Positions 27,076 to 34,432 of a stretch of DNA of 64,000 bases are shown in pieces (within the stretch, counting starts at the first letter, position 1; every line of letters starts with the position of its first letter). Both the position numbers and the translations under genes were made by a program. Source of the DNA: Cytophagaceae bacterium (GTDB taxonomy: Bacteria > Bacteroidota > Bacteroidia > Cytophagales > Spirosomataceae); contig JAIXWQ010000008.1 of assembly GCA_027491195.1 (NCBI GenBank), positions 434,001 to 498,000 on the forward strand. The letters run 5' to 3'. The notes beneath the pieces were generated by a model. The model was given only the letters and a program-made list of their open reading frames with translations. It was not told where the DNA came from and did not search any database.

Positions 27076-27722
27076 TGTTAAAGAAGGAGCGATTTAAGGC
27101 TTTTGTGGATCATTTTTCTAGTCACTTTCCGGAGGCGGAAACCGAACTGCATTACACGAATCCCTTCGAACTTTTAGTGGCCGTTGTTTTATCTGCACAG
27201 TGCACGGATAAGCGGATTAACCAGGTTACTCCTGCCCTATTCAAACGTTTTCCGGATGCAAAATCTCTAGCTGAATCGAGCGTAGAAGAGATTTTCTCCT
27301 ACATTCGTTCCGTTTCTTATCCGAATAATAAAGCGAAACATCTTTTAGGTTTAGGCCAAAAAATCACCGACCAATTCGCCGGCGAAGTACCCGAAACGAT
27401 GGAGGACCTTCAAAGTCTTCCCGGCGTGGGTCGCAAAACCGCGAACGTCATTGCGTCAGTCATTTATAATCAACCTGCCATGGCCGTAGATACCCATGTT
27501 TTTAGGGTTTCTCAGCGCTTAGGTTTGGTTCCTAAAACGGCGAACACCCCCTTGAAAGTCGAGATGGCGCTGATCAAACACTTGCCCGATGAAGTCATCG
27601 CCACTGCGCATCATTGGCTAATCCTACACGGACGTTATGTCTGCCTAGCGAGAACGCCGCAATGCGCAAAATGCGACATCACGCATTTCTGCGCCTTTTA
27701 TCAGAAAAATAACAAGGCATGA
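27075..27722 (+). CDS. nth: Endonuclease III
   Basis: The 215-residue enzyme is a DNA glycosylase/AP lyase for oxidised pyrimidines. It has the helix-hairpin-helix LPGVGRKTANVI (about residues 115-126, with catalytic Lys), the catalytic Asp in AVDTHVFRVSQRL (about 139) and the [4Fe-4S] cluster motif C-x6-C-x2-C-x5-C at the C-terminus (VCLARTPQCAKCDITHFC). It overlaps pnuC by 4 bp (ATGA). Confidence 0.97.
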   Translation: MLKKERFKAFVDHFSSHFPEAETELHYTNPFELLVAVVLSAQCTDKRINQVTPALFKRFPDAKSLAESSVEEIFSYIRSVSYPNNKAKHLLGLGQKITDQFAGEVPETMEDLQSLPGVGRKTANVIASVIYNQPAMAVDTHVFRVSQRLGLVPKTANTPLKVEMALIKHLPDEVIATAHHWLILHGRYVCLARTPQCAKCDITHFCAFYQKNNKA

Positions 27723-28276
27723 GCAGTGTAGAAATTCTAGCCATCATTGCCTCCTTGGCCGGCGTTATCCTTAGCATGGGACGCAAAAGCCTAGCTTGGC
27801 TTTGTAATATCATTGCCTCTGGGCTCTATGGCTATATTTTCTGGCATAGCGGCCTATATTCCGATATGGAATTACAAGGTTTTTTCATCCTGATGGCAGC
27901 CTATGGTTGGTGGAATTGGTCGCAATCTGAAGCGGATTGGAAACCTGAGAAGTCTTTCTATTTGCCGCTTTTTATAGGTTTACTAGTTGCACTATTTTTT
28001 GGTGCAGGATCCGGTTACCTACATACGCTCTATTTTCCTTCGGTTAGCTTCCCCTACTTAGATGCAACTCTAACAGGCTTAAGCATTTACGGCACCTGGC
28101 TAGCTACGAAACGCAAAATCGAGAACTGGATTGTCTGGATAATCGTCGATTTCGCTTATGTGGGCATGTATCTTTCCAAAGGCTTGTGGGGGACTGCTGT
28201 TCTGTATGGCGTCTTTATCATTTTGGCCATCAAAGGCTACGTCGATTGGCATAAGCACCTGAAAGACAAGGCTTAA
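27719..28276 (+). CDS. pnuC: Nicotinamide riboside transporter PnuC
   Basis: The 185-residue protein has about seven membrane helices and PnuC hallmarks: WLCNIIASGLYGYIFWHSGLYSDMELQGFFILMAAYGWWNW (conserved Asn, Asp, Gln and Trp residues that line the substrate path) and the C-terminal ENWIVWIIVDFAYVGMYLSKGL. It imports nicotinamide riboside by facilitated diffusion for NAD salvage; no kinase gene is next to it. It ends the TM2-DUF2752-nth-pnuC chain. Confidence 0.92.
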   Translation: MSSVEILAIIASLAGVILSMGRKSLAWLCNIIASGLYGYIFWHSGLYSDMELQGFFILMAAYGWWNWSQSEADWKPEKSFYLPLFIGLLVALFFGAGSGYLHTLYFPSVSFPYLDATLTGLSIYGTWLATKRKIENWIVWIIVDFAYVGMYLSKGLWGTAVLYGVFIILAIKGYVDWHKHLKDKA

Positions 28277-28329
28277 AAAATTTGTCAGAGATTTTATCTG
28301 AAATTCTACCTTATTAAGTTCAGCCTCTT

Positions 28330-28337
28330 TATATTTG
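28330..28337 (+). promoter_or_regulatory. -7 element of the DksA-like gene
   Basis: TATATTTG is a full TAnnTTTG match 35 bp before the ATG. No clear -33 TTTG is present. Confidence 0.45.
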
Positions 28338-28371
28338 TAAATAGGTAAAAGACTACAATTTAGATAGATTT

Positions 28372-28755
28372 ATGGCAAACGAAGAAAAACAAAGATACTC
28401 TGCCGAAGAATTAAAAGAGTTCGAACAAATTATCCGTGTTAAATTAGATGAAACTAATGCTGAATTAAAATATTTAAGAGAAGCGTTAAGTAAGAAAAAC
28501 GATACAGGCACAGACGCGACCTCCGGAAACTCGAAAGTGATGGAAGATGGAGCAGACACCGCAGAGAAAGAAAATCTTAATCAGCTAGCTGTTCGTCAAC
28601 AAAAGTTTGCTAAGAACCTGGAGAATGCCTTAATGCGCATTAAAAACGGCACCTACGGTGTTTGTATTGATTCAGGGAAATTGATTTCCAAAGAACGTTT
28701 ACGTTTAGTACCGCACACGCAACACTCGATTGAAGCGAAGTTAAAGCAAAAATAA
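28372..28755 (+). CDS. TraR/DksA-family regulator with degenerate zinc finger
   Basis: The 127-residue protein has an N-terminal coiled coil (about 1-75) and a C-terminal DksA-type finger region (NALMRIKNGTYGVCIDSGKLISKERLRLVPHTQHSIEAK, about 83-124). Only one Cys remains where DksA has four, so zinc is probably not bound; this is common in Bacteroidota members. It may modulate RNA polymerase through the secondary channel. It is 1 bp from the next gene and heads a three-gene group. Confidence 0.88.
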   Translation: MANEEKQRYSAEELKEFEQIIRVKLDETNAELKYLREALSKKNDTGTDATSGNSKVMEDGADTAEKENLNQLAVRQQKFAKNLENALMRIKNGTYGVCIDSGKLISKERLRLVPHTQHSIEAKLKQK

Positions 28756-28756
28756 C

Positions 28757-29062
28757 ATGGGTTTTTTCGAAAACAACCGCCTAGTAGAATTGATAACCGA
28801 TTACCTCAAAACTCAATTTGAGATTATCAAGTTAGATATTCAAGAGAAACTGGAAGAAATCTTCATCCGAATTTTCAAGTTATTCCTCGTGGCGACTGGT
28901 TTTGGAATCACCCTATTTTTCCTTCTTTTAGGCGGATCTGAATGGATCAATCAAGCTTTAGAAAGCCGTTTCATCGGCTACTTTATCGTGGCCGCCATCA
29001 TCGGCGTAGCTAGTTTTTTTCTTTTCTTATCCTTAAAACCCCGCGAAAATGAGTCAGAATAA
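28757..29062 (+). CDS. Phage holin family 3_6-type membrane protein
   Basis: The 101-residue protein has an amphipathic N-terminus (about residues 1-40) and two membrane helices (about 41-60 and 71-92). The arrangement matches the PF07332 family, which despite its name is a common housekeeping envelope protein in Bacteroidota and Actinobacteria and does not signify a prophage. It overlaps the next gene by 14 bp. Confidence 0.8.
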   Translation: MGFFENNRLVELITDYLKTQFEIIKLDIQEKLEEIFIRIFKLFLVATGFGITLFFLLLGGSEWINQALESRFIGYFIVAAIIGVASFFLFLSLKPRENESE

Positions 29063-29369
29063 AGAAAAGAGAGCGGAATTAGAAATCCAAGCTGCCGCTA
29101 TTGAAGAACAATTAACGGAGACTGTTACTGAATACAAGAAGATAGGCAATCAAATGCTCATCGCAGGAGGAATCTTTGCAGGTGGTTATTTGTTGTACAC
29201 TATGTTCTCTGGATCTAAGAAAAAAGGATCCTTCGTAGGCGATGCCATTAAATCCTATGCCTTGGCCCTAGCACTATCCTATGCAAAGGACCTATTAGTC
29301 GATTACCTAGCCTCACTAGAGCAAGAAACTGAAACTGTAGTTGACGAATCTTCTGCTGAAAAAGCCTGA
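29049..29369 (+). CDS. Small membrane protein of unknown function
   Basis: The 106-residue protein has a helical N-terminal segment, one membrane helix (about residues 34-52: MLIAGGIFAGGYLLYTMFS) and a second amphipathic or hydrophobic stretch (about 62-85). I do not recognise the family; partners of the holin-like gene in other Bacteroidota look similar. Its stop codon lies in a heptamer repeat array shared with prfB. Confidence 0.75.
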   Translation: MSQNKEKRAELEIQAAAIEEQLTETVTEYKKIGNQMLIAGGIFAGGYLLYTMFSGSKKKGSFVGDAIKSYALALALSYAKDLLVDYLASLEQETETVVDESSAEKA

Positions 29370-29418
29370 CGACTGACCACTGACCACTGACCACTGTCCA
29401 CTGTCGACTAGCGACTAA
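29364..29418. repeat. Degenerate 7-bp tandem repeat between two convergent stop codons
   Basis: The array reads GCCTGAC, GACTGAC, CACTGAC, CACTGAC, CACTGTC, CACTGTC, GACTAGC, GACTAAT: about eight 7-bp units. It includes the TGA stop of the upstream gene (29367-29369) and the prfB stop (29415-29417). Confidence 0.85.
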
Positions 29419-30489
29419 TTCTCCATCAAATAAGCCTTAATAAACTCATTAATCTCCCCATCCAGCACCGCATCGGTATTCGACGTCTGGTAATTTGTCC
29501 GGTGATCTTTTACTCGTCGATCGTCTAAAACATAGGATCTGATTTGCGAGCCCCACTCGATTTTCTTCTTACCTGCCTCTACTTCGGCGCGTGCAGCATT
29601 CCGTTTATCGATTTCGATTTGGTATAATTTAGACTTCAGTAAGCGCAAAGCTACTTCTTTGTTCATTAATTGCGAACGTTCTTGCTGGCAAGCGATGATG
29701 ATTCCGGAAGGTTTGTGGGTTAAACGAACGGCAGTTTCGACTTTGTTCACGTTTTGGCCTCCTGCGCCACCAGAACGGAACGTATCCCATTCGATGTCAG
29801 CCGGATTCACGTCAATTTCGATGGTATCATCCGCTAACGGACAGATATAAACGGACGCAAAAGAGGTGTGACGTCTCGCATTCGAATCAAAAGGGGAAAT
29901 ACGCACTAAGCGGTGTACCCCATTTTCTGATTTTAAATTTCCATAAGCAAATTCTCCGTCTACCTCAATGGTCACGGATTTGATGCCCGCAACGTCCCCC
30001 GGATTTTCATCCACTAAACGCACCTTGAATCCATTCTTTTCTGCCCACATGTGGTACATACGCAACAACATAGACGCCCAATCTTGAGATTCTGTTCCAC
30101 CCGCACCGGCATTGATCTCTAACACGGCGCTCATATTATCGCCCTCGTCAGACATCATCTTGCGAAATTCGAGTGCTTCCAGATTTGCTTCCAGTTTTTC
30201 GCCTTCCGCATCCACTTCCGCTTCGGTCGCTTCGCCCATTTCGTAAAATTCCCAAATGGTCTCTAGATCACCTTGTGCGCTCGAAAGTTTGTCAAACCCA
30301 TCCGTCCAAAATTTCAGCCCGCGCATCTCCCGCATCGTGCTTTCCGCCTTGTCTGGATTATTCCAAAACTCCGGATCTAAGGTGACTGTCTCTAGTTCAG
30401 AGATTAAATATTTCTTGTGATCGTAGTCAAAGATACCTCCTTAAAGCCTCTATTCTGGCTTTCAGGTCATTGAACCTGTCTCTAGTCAT
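29415..30489 (-). CDS. prfB: Peptide chain release factor 2 with programmed +1 frameshift
   Basis: RF2 (357 residues) releases peptides at UAA and UGA stops. The gene begins at the ATG at 30489, reads 20 codons ([20 protein letters not shown]) and then meets an in-frame TGA (30427-30429). Just before it are a Shine-Dalgarno-like AGGAGG (30436-30441) and CTT, followed by TGAC, so ribosomes slip +1 and continue with [12 protein letters not shown]. The second frame has the stop-codon recognition SPF motif (RISPFDSN) and the catalytic GGQ motif ([16 protein letters not shown]). The slip makes RF2 level self-regulated: low RF2 favours the shift. Confidence 0.97.
30427..30441 (-). promoter_or_regulatory. 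prfB: prfB programmed frameshift site
   Basis: On the minus strand AGGAGG-TAT-CTT-TGA-C reproduces the classical RF2 slippage signal: an internal Shine-Dalgarno 3 nt upstream of the CTT slip codon, then the UGA recognised by RF2 itself. Confidence 0.95.
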
Positions 30490-30512
30490 GTGATTTTCTA
30501 CTTAATAAAGTG

Positions 30513-30520
30513 CAAATATA
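30513..30520 (-). promoter_or_regulatory. Candidate -7 element of prfB
   Basis: The minus strand reads TATATTTG, a full TAnnTTTG match, 23 bp before the prfB ATG. A -33 TTTG is not evident. Confidence 0.42.
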
Positions 30521-30570
30521 CCCGATTTTGTGCTAAATTGCGGCCTCATTCATTTAAATCAAGCAATAAA

Positions 30571-31965
30571 ATGGCGCAACAATACGATTTGATCGTGGTA
30601 GGCTCAGGCCCAGGAGGTTATGTAGCAGCTATCCGAGCTTCTCAATTAGGTTTAAAATGTGCGGTGGTTGAAAAAGAATCTCTTGGCGGTATTTGCCTTA
30701 ACTGGGGATGTATTCCTACCAAAGCCCTTTTGAAATCTGCCCAAGTTTTCGAATATATTAAACACGCATCTGATTACGGTATCACGGTGAAAGGAGCTGA
30801 AGCAGACTTCTCTGCAGTTATTGCACGTTCTCGTGGGGTGGCAGATAGCATGAGCAAAGGCGTTCAGTTTTTGATGAAGAAAAATAAGATCGACGTGATT
30901 ATGGGTTTTGGAAAAATCCAACCTGGTAAGAAAGTCGAAGTAACTGACGCAGACGGAAAGAAAACCGTTTACGAAGGTAAAAATATCATGATTGCTACGG
31001 GTGCACGTGCACGTGCATTGCCTAATGTGCCTATCGACGGCGAAAAAGTAATCGAGTACCGAAAGGCGATGAGCTTAGCAAAACGTCCAGATTCGATGGT
31101 TATCATCGGTTCAGGCGCGATTGGCGTTGAATTCGCTTACGTATATGCAGCGATGGGAACGAAAGTGACGATCGTAGAATTCCTTCCAAACATTGTTCCT
31201 GTCGAGGATGAAGATGTATCGAAAGAATTAGCGAAGCAATACAAGAAAATGGGTATCGAGATTTTAACGTCTTCAAGCGTTGAATCTGTTGATACGAAAG
31301 GAAAAGGTTGCAAAGTAAGCATCAAGACTCCGACAGGAAACACGGAAATCCAATGCGATATCGTTCTTTCTGCTGCGGGTGTTATCTGTAACTTAGAGAA
31401 CATTGGTTTAGAAGAAGTAGGTATCATCGTAGACAAAGGTCGTATCCCAGTGAATGCTTGGTACGAGACGAATATGCCAGGATATTACGCGATTGGCGAT
31501 GTGACTCCGGGTCCTGCTTTGGCACACGTAGCTTCAGCAGAAGGTATCATTTGTGTCGAGAAAATCGCTGGTCACAAGACAGAGGCTTTAGATTATTCGA
31601 ACATCCCAGGTTGTACATATTGCACGCCAGAAATCGCGTCAGTGGGTATGACGGAGAAGAAAGCGAAAGAAGCTGGTTACGATATCAAAGTGGGCAAGTT
31701 CCCATTTGTAGCATCAGGTAAAGCTACGGCTGCCGGCGCTCGTGATGGTTTCGTGAAAGTTATTTATGATGCCAAATATGGTGAATTATTGGGCGCGCAC
31801 ATGATCGGTTACAACGTAACGGAATTGATCGCTGAAGCGGTAGTAGTTCGCAAGTTAGAAAGCACAGCGTATGAGATTATGAAAACCGTTCACCCTCACC
31901 CGACGATGTCAGAAGCTTTTAAAGGCGCAACAGAAGCGGCTTACGGAGAAGCAGTAGATTTATAA
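30571..31965 (+). CDS. lpdA: Dihydrolipoyl dehydrogenase (E3)
   Basis: The start at 30571 (MAQQYDLIVVGSGPGGYVAAIRA) puts the FAD-binding GSGPGG motif at the usual position; the open frame back to 30490 is a leader. The 464-residue flavoenzyme has the redox disulfide GGICLNWGCIPTK (about residues 41-53), the NAD-binding GSGAIGVEFAYV, and the C-terminal dimerisation part with the active-site HPHPTMSE His-Glu pair. It reoxidises lipoamide of 2-oxoacid dehydrogenase complexes. No other component of those complexes is adjacent. Confidence 0.97.
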   Translation: MAQQYDLIVVGSGPGGYVAAIRASQLGLKCAVVEKESLGGICLNWGCIPTKALLKSAQVFEYIKHASDYGITVKGAEADFSAVIARSRGVADSMSKGVQFLMKKNKIDVIMGFGKIQPGKKVEVTDADGKKTVYEGKNIMIATGARARALPNVPIDGEKVIEYRKAMSLAKRPDSMVIIGSGAIGVEFAYVYAAMGTKVTIVEFLPNIVPVEDEDVSKELAKQYKKMGIEILTSSSVESVDTKGKGCKVSIKTPTGNTEIQCDIVLSAAGVICNLENIGLEEVGIIVDKGRIPVNAWYETNMPGYYAIGDVTPGPALAHVASAEGIICVEKIAGHKTEALDYSNIPGCTYCTPEIASVGMTEKKAKEAGYDIKVGKFPFVASGKATAAGARDGFVKVIYDAKYGELLGAHMIGYNVTELIAEAVVVRKLESTAYEIMKTVHPHPTMSEAFKGATEAAYGEAVDL

Positions 31966-31984
31966 TCTATATCGATAGAGAAAG

Positions 31985-32014
31985 AAAGAGGAGCTCAAAA
32001 GGCTCCTCTTTTTT
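31985..32014. terminator. Bidirectional intrinsic terminator between lpdA and rhodanese gene
   Basis: AAAGAGGAGC (31985-31994) pairs with GCTCCTCTTT (32002-32011), with a T run on the plus strand and A residues before it. Confidence 0.85.
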
Positions 32015-32279
32015 ATTGCACAAAAAAACCATCCGTTCCCCCTTCGAGCCAATCCGCACCCGTGATGAGTGAGGCGGCATCCATAGAACGGCCTCCGCCT
32101 TTCCCACAAACGGTGACAATGGGAATAGTGACATTTAATTCACTTAGTCGCTGAGGAATTTCCGATAATGGGATATGAAGGGCATTGGGTATATGTCTAT
32201 CTTGAAACTCCTCCCCACTGCGAACGTCAACGACGAGTACATGGGGCATTAATGCGCGTAATTCTGCCTGTGTTATCAT
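32013..32279 (-). CDS. Single-domain rhodanese-like protein
   Basis: The 88-residue protein is one rhodanese domain: VLVVDVRSGEEFQDRHIPNALHIPLSEIPQRL and the active-site loop VCGKGGGRS with the sulfur-carrying Cys (about residue 58), then WLEGGTDGFF. It could act as a sulfurtransferase or sulfur carrier. It is a single-gene unit with its stop in the terminator shared with lpdA. Confidence 0.9.
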   Translation of the reverse strand: MITQAELRALMPHVLVVDVRSGEEFQDRHIPNALHIPLSEIPQRLSELNVTIPIVTVCGKGGGRSMDAASLITGADWLEGGTDGFFVQ

Positions 32280-32331
32280 AAGACAAATATCAGCTCAATC
32301 AACTCAGAACTACTTATCCAATGTTAAATTA

Positions 32332-32916
32332 TCAGTGAACGAAAACTTGAACACTTTTATAAGCGATCTTGCTTTTCGGATCGTGCGCTTGAATAGCGAT
32401 GGTCCCGGGTTGAATTCTTTTCTTATCCGCCGGCTCTTCGTAGTCAACCACCGTTCTTCCATTGATCTTGGTCGTAACGTGATTCCCTTCCACTTTTACA
32501 TACAATTCAAACCACTCTTCATCGTGCACTAATTTCTCAGCGGTATCCACAATGCCATAGAGACTGGCAGTTCTGCGCCAATCGGTATGAGAATTATTTA
32601 CTTGAATTTCATAGCCTTGAGAGGGCCAACCAGTGTCCTGAAATGCGGTGCAAATAAATAAACCTGAATTAGCGCCTTCTTGGGTTTTAATTAGGGCTTT
32701 CACTTCGAAATTAGTGAAGGAATGATTACCTACCGGACCCTCATAAAAGAGGTGCCCCCGAGGGCCTTCGATACGTAGCTCTCCGTCTTTTACTTGAAAC
32801 GAATTCGGATTTTCACTGGCTTTCCAACCTGTTAAGTCGCGGCCGTTTAAGAGTTCGACCCATTGGGCGTGGGCGGAAAAGTTTAAGAGTAGGAGAAGTA
32901 GGAAGAGGTTTTTCAT
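32332..32916 (-). CDS. Secreted DUF1080 (3-keto-disaccharide hydrolase-like) protein
   Basis: The 194-residue protein has a signal peptide (MKNLFLLLLLLNFSAHA) and the jelly-roll DUF1080 domain (PF06439): WVELLNGRDLTGWKASEN, FEVKALIKTQEGANSGLFICTA, GYEIQVNNSHTDWRRTASLYGIV and an AIQAHDPKSKIAYKSVQVF ending. Some family members hydrolyse 3-keto-glycosides, and others are lectin-like. Single gene. Confidence 0.9.
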   Translation of the reverse strand: MKNLFLLLLLLNFSAHAQWVELLNGRDLTGWKASENPNSFQVKDGELRIEGPRGHLFYEGPVGNHSFTNFEVKALIKTQEGANSGLFICTAFQDTGWPSQGYEIQVNNSHTDWRRTASLYGIVDTAEKLVHDEEWFELYVKVEGNHVTTKINGRTVVDYEEPADKKRIQPGTIAIQAHDPKSKIAYKSVQVFVH

Positions 32917-33000
32917 TTTAACTTATAGGTTTAATTTATGGAGGTAAATATTAACTTAAAAGTTTAAAAATGAAATAGTGGTGGGATTAATCTACTATAA

Positions 33001-33471
33001 TCACCTCTTAACTATCCTACCATCAAATACCAGCGCCTCCACAGAAATGACCTTGATTTTAACACTATCAGGATGGGCGGGATTAATTAGGTAATTAAAT
33101 TCAGGAGGCACGATACTGCTAGGTACTTTTAAAACTGCGGCTGAACTCAGCGCAACAAAATCGTCGCCAATAAACTGGGTTTCTAAAATGGGTGGTTTGG
33201 TGTCCCAGTTTGGAGGTAAATCATCCATTTTCAGTTCTACTATTTTAACTTCTTCTGGAATCTCTATTTCCACGTAATACCGATCTGTAGGTAGATCTTC
33301 AGATAGATCAATATGAACGGATACTTCTAACGTAGCGAGTGCTCGAGATGCAGAAGTATATACAATATACGTGTTCAGGCTATTCCATCGATAACCCTGC
33401 ATTCTAGATGCTCCACCACCTGACAAAGTGGTGTCAAGGTATTTTTTTCGATCTATTCGGTATACTTTCAT
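33001..33471 (-). CDS. RES-domain toxin (NAD+ phosphorylase family)
   Basis: The 156-residue RES domain shows the conserved Arg (GYRWNS, about residue 28), Glu (LATLEVSVH, about 50) and Ser (VPSSIVPPEFNYLINPAHPDS, about 118) that name the family. Characterised relatives (for example MbcT and the ParT group) degrade or modify NAD+ or ADP-ribosylate targets, and so stop growth. The start overlaps the antitoxin stop by 1 bp (TAATG). The pair is AT-rich relative to its surroundings. Confidence 0.9.
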   Translation of the reverse strand: MKVYRIDRKKYLDTTLSGGGASRMQGYRWNSLNTYIVYTSASRALATLEVSVHIDLSEDLPTDRYYVEIEIPEEVKIVELKMDDLPPNWDTKPPILETQFIGDDFVALSSAAVLKVPSSIVPPEFNYLINPAHPDSVKIKVISVEALVFDGRIVKR

Positions 33472-33971
33472 TAGGCAAAATTTCCAAATTCAATTCGATT
33501 CAAACAATTTCGAACTTCTTGAATGCCTGTATTTGAGTCCAATAAACTTTCTGGTGTATTATTTCCCAACGAATAATTGGGCTTTTTCATCCAACGCAGA
33601 AATTTATCCTCTTCCTGATTAAAAACTTCAATCCCAAAATCAACCAATTCTGTCAGAAGTAAAATAACTTCGCTATCTCTGCCATTCAGCAGTGATTTTT
33701 CTCTTCTTTTTTTATTGTAAGTGGTTTGAGGTAGGCCAAACATATGCAAAACTGATTTTACCGGAACGTCAATTCGTTTACTTATTATTTCAATGGATGA
33801 ATAAGGAACACCTCTTCTAATAATGTCCACTCTATCTAATGTAGATTGCCAAGCATATTCGATCCCCTCAGACTCGAATCGCCATTTAGGCATTGATGAT
33901 ACAACAACTCGTGCGCGTCTTATACTCTTTTGCGTATCAAAAATTGCAGGTTCATTTATTTCTTTTTTCAC
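33471..33971 (-). CDS. Xre/MbcA/ParS-type antitoxin (DUF2384)
   Basis: The C-terminal half (about the last 75 residues: SLLNGRDSEVILLLTELVDFGIEVFNQEEDKFLRWMKKPNYSLGNNTPESLLDSNTGIQEVRNCLNRIEFG) is the DUF2384 toxin-binding domain with the classical P-Y-LGN..P..LL...G...V...L pattern. A helix-turn-helix-like region (SSIEIISKRIDVPVKSVLHMFGLP) precedes it and would bind its own promoter. I set the start at the GTG at 33971 because a palindrome overlaps the longer ATG start at 34016; the ATGs at 34016 or 34004 remain possible. It neutralises and co-represses with the RES toxin. Confidence 0.85.
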   Translation of the reverse strand: MKKEINEPAIFDTQKSIRRARVVVSSMPKWRFESEGIEYAWQSTLDRVDIIRRGVPYSSIEIISKRIDVPVKSVLHMFGLPQTTYNKKRREKSLLNGRDSEVILLLTELVDFGIEVFNQEEDKFLRWMKKPNYSLGNNTPESLLDSNTGIQEVRNCLNRIEFGNFA

Positions 33972-33976
33972 AGATA

Positions 33977-34012
33977 TAGCATTTATGCTGTAAATGTACA
34001 ACATAAATGCTA
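33977..34012. promoter_or_regulatory. Palindromic operator of the RES/Xre pair
   Basis: TAGCATTTATG (33977-33987) and CATAAATGCTA (34002-34012) are perfect 11-bp inverted arms with a 14-bp spacer. They lie over and just upstream of the antitoxin start region, as expected for autoregulation. The spacer contains a TACATTTA sequence on the minus strand, one base from a -7 element. Confidence 0.65.
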
Positions 34013-34210
34013 CCATAGTTCTAAAGGGAAAATTAAATTATGTAATGGTTGTGCCAAAACAGAATCCCATCAATCCTTCGGCAAGCTAGCTTTGAATTAG
34101 CTGGAATAATAATACAAAGTTCAGATTATCAGTTACTTGATATTTTCAACAGGGAGTGACAGCTCCACTCCATTCCGCTGTCAGCCCGCAGGGCATCTAG
34201 CACAAAGCCT

Positions 34211-34244
34211 GCCACTGTTCGCGCCGCGAACCGTGGCTTTTTTT
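34211..34244 (+). terminator. Strong terminator-like hairpin on the plus strand
   Basis: GCCAC-t-GTTCGCG and CGCGAAC-c-GTGGC form a 12-pair stem with one mismatch and a one-base centre, followed by a run of seven T residues. No plus-strand gene precedes it within the window up to the toxin-antitoxin pair, so it may end an unannotated RNA. Confidence 0.6.
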
Positions 34245-34291
34245 AATGGGCGTCCGTTCAATCTCGCTAGCGGAATTCACTTCCGCCCATT

Positions 34292-34324
34292 AAAAAAGCC
34301 TCCCAGCTCACGCTGAAAGGCTTT
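34292..34324 (-). terminator. Intrinsic terminator of tRNA-Ser
   Basis: On the minus strand AAAGCCT-tt-CAGC-gtga-GCTG-gg-AGGCTTTTTT begins 2 nt after the tRNA 3' end, a standard hairpin with a T run. Confidence 0.8.
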
Positions 34325-34325
34325 G

Positions 34326-34413
34326 TAGAGGGGAAGGGATTCGAACCCTCGGTAAGCTTGAGACCTACACACGCTTTCCAAGCGTGCTCCTTAAACCACT
34401 CGGACACCCCTCT
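34326..34413 (-). tRNA. tRNA-Ser(GGA)
   Basis: The minus-strand sequence of about 88 nt folds as a class II tRNA: acceptor AGAGGGG/CCCCTCT, D-arm with GAGTGGTTTAAGGAG, anticodon stem-loop CACGCTTGGAAAGCGTG with anticodon GGA, a long variable arm and a T-arm with GGTTCGAATCC. The anticodon reads UCC and UCU Ser codons. The 3' CCA is not encoded and must be added. A -7 element sits upstream and a terminator directly downstream. Confidence 0.96.
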
Positions 34414-34432
34414 ATAAGCGCCCGTGGGGTTG

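Larger units (their letters stand above)
34017..34325. other. Non-coding stretch with several strong hairpins
   Basis: No gene is visible in this 309-bp stretch. From about 34150 it is markedly G+C-rich and folded: GGAGTG/CACTCC (34153-34171), TGACAGC/GCTGTCA (34157-34183), GCCC/GGGC (34184-34194), a 27-bp near-perfect palindrome with a T run (34211-34244), a long inverted repeat of about 17 bp arms (34235-34252 and 34284-34300), and the tRNA terminator. A plus-strand small RNA ending at the T run near 34244 is possible. It could also be a repeat element. Confidence 0.5.

Noticed and set aside
28757-29062. Holin family protein as sign of a prophage
   Set aside because: No phage structural, integrase or lysis genes surround it; this family is widespread in non-phage contexts.
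29371-29405. Short regular repeats as a CRISPR array
   Set aside because: The units are 7 bp with no spacers, and there are no cas genes.
29415-30335. prfB looks truncated or disrupted by a stop codon
   Set aside because: The upstream 20 codons with the AGGAGG and CTT-TGA site show the normal programmed frameshift, not a pseudogene.
30490-30570. Upstream extension of lpdA
   Set aside because: The 27 added residues lie in the divergent promoter region and precede the normal FAD-motif N-terminus.
34326-34413. tRNA-Ser as attachment site of an integrated element
   Set aside because: No integrase and no repeat of the tRNA 3' end were found nearby; only the toxin-antitoxin pair and a structured region lie beside it.
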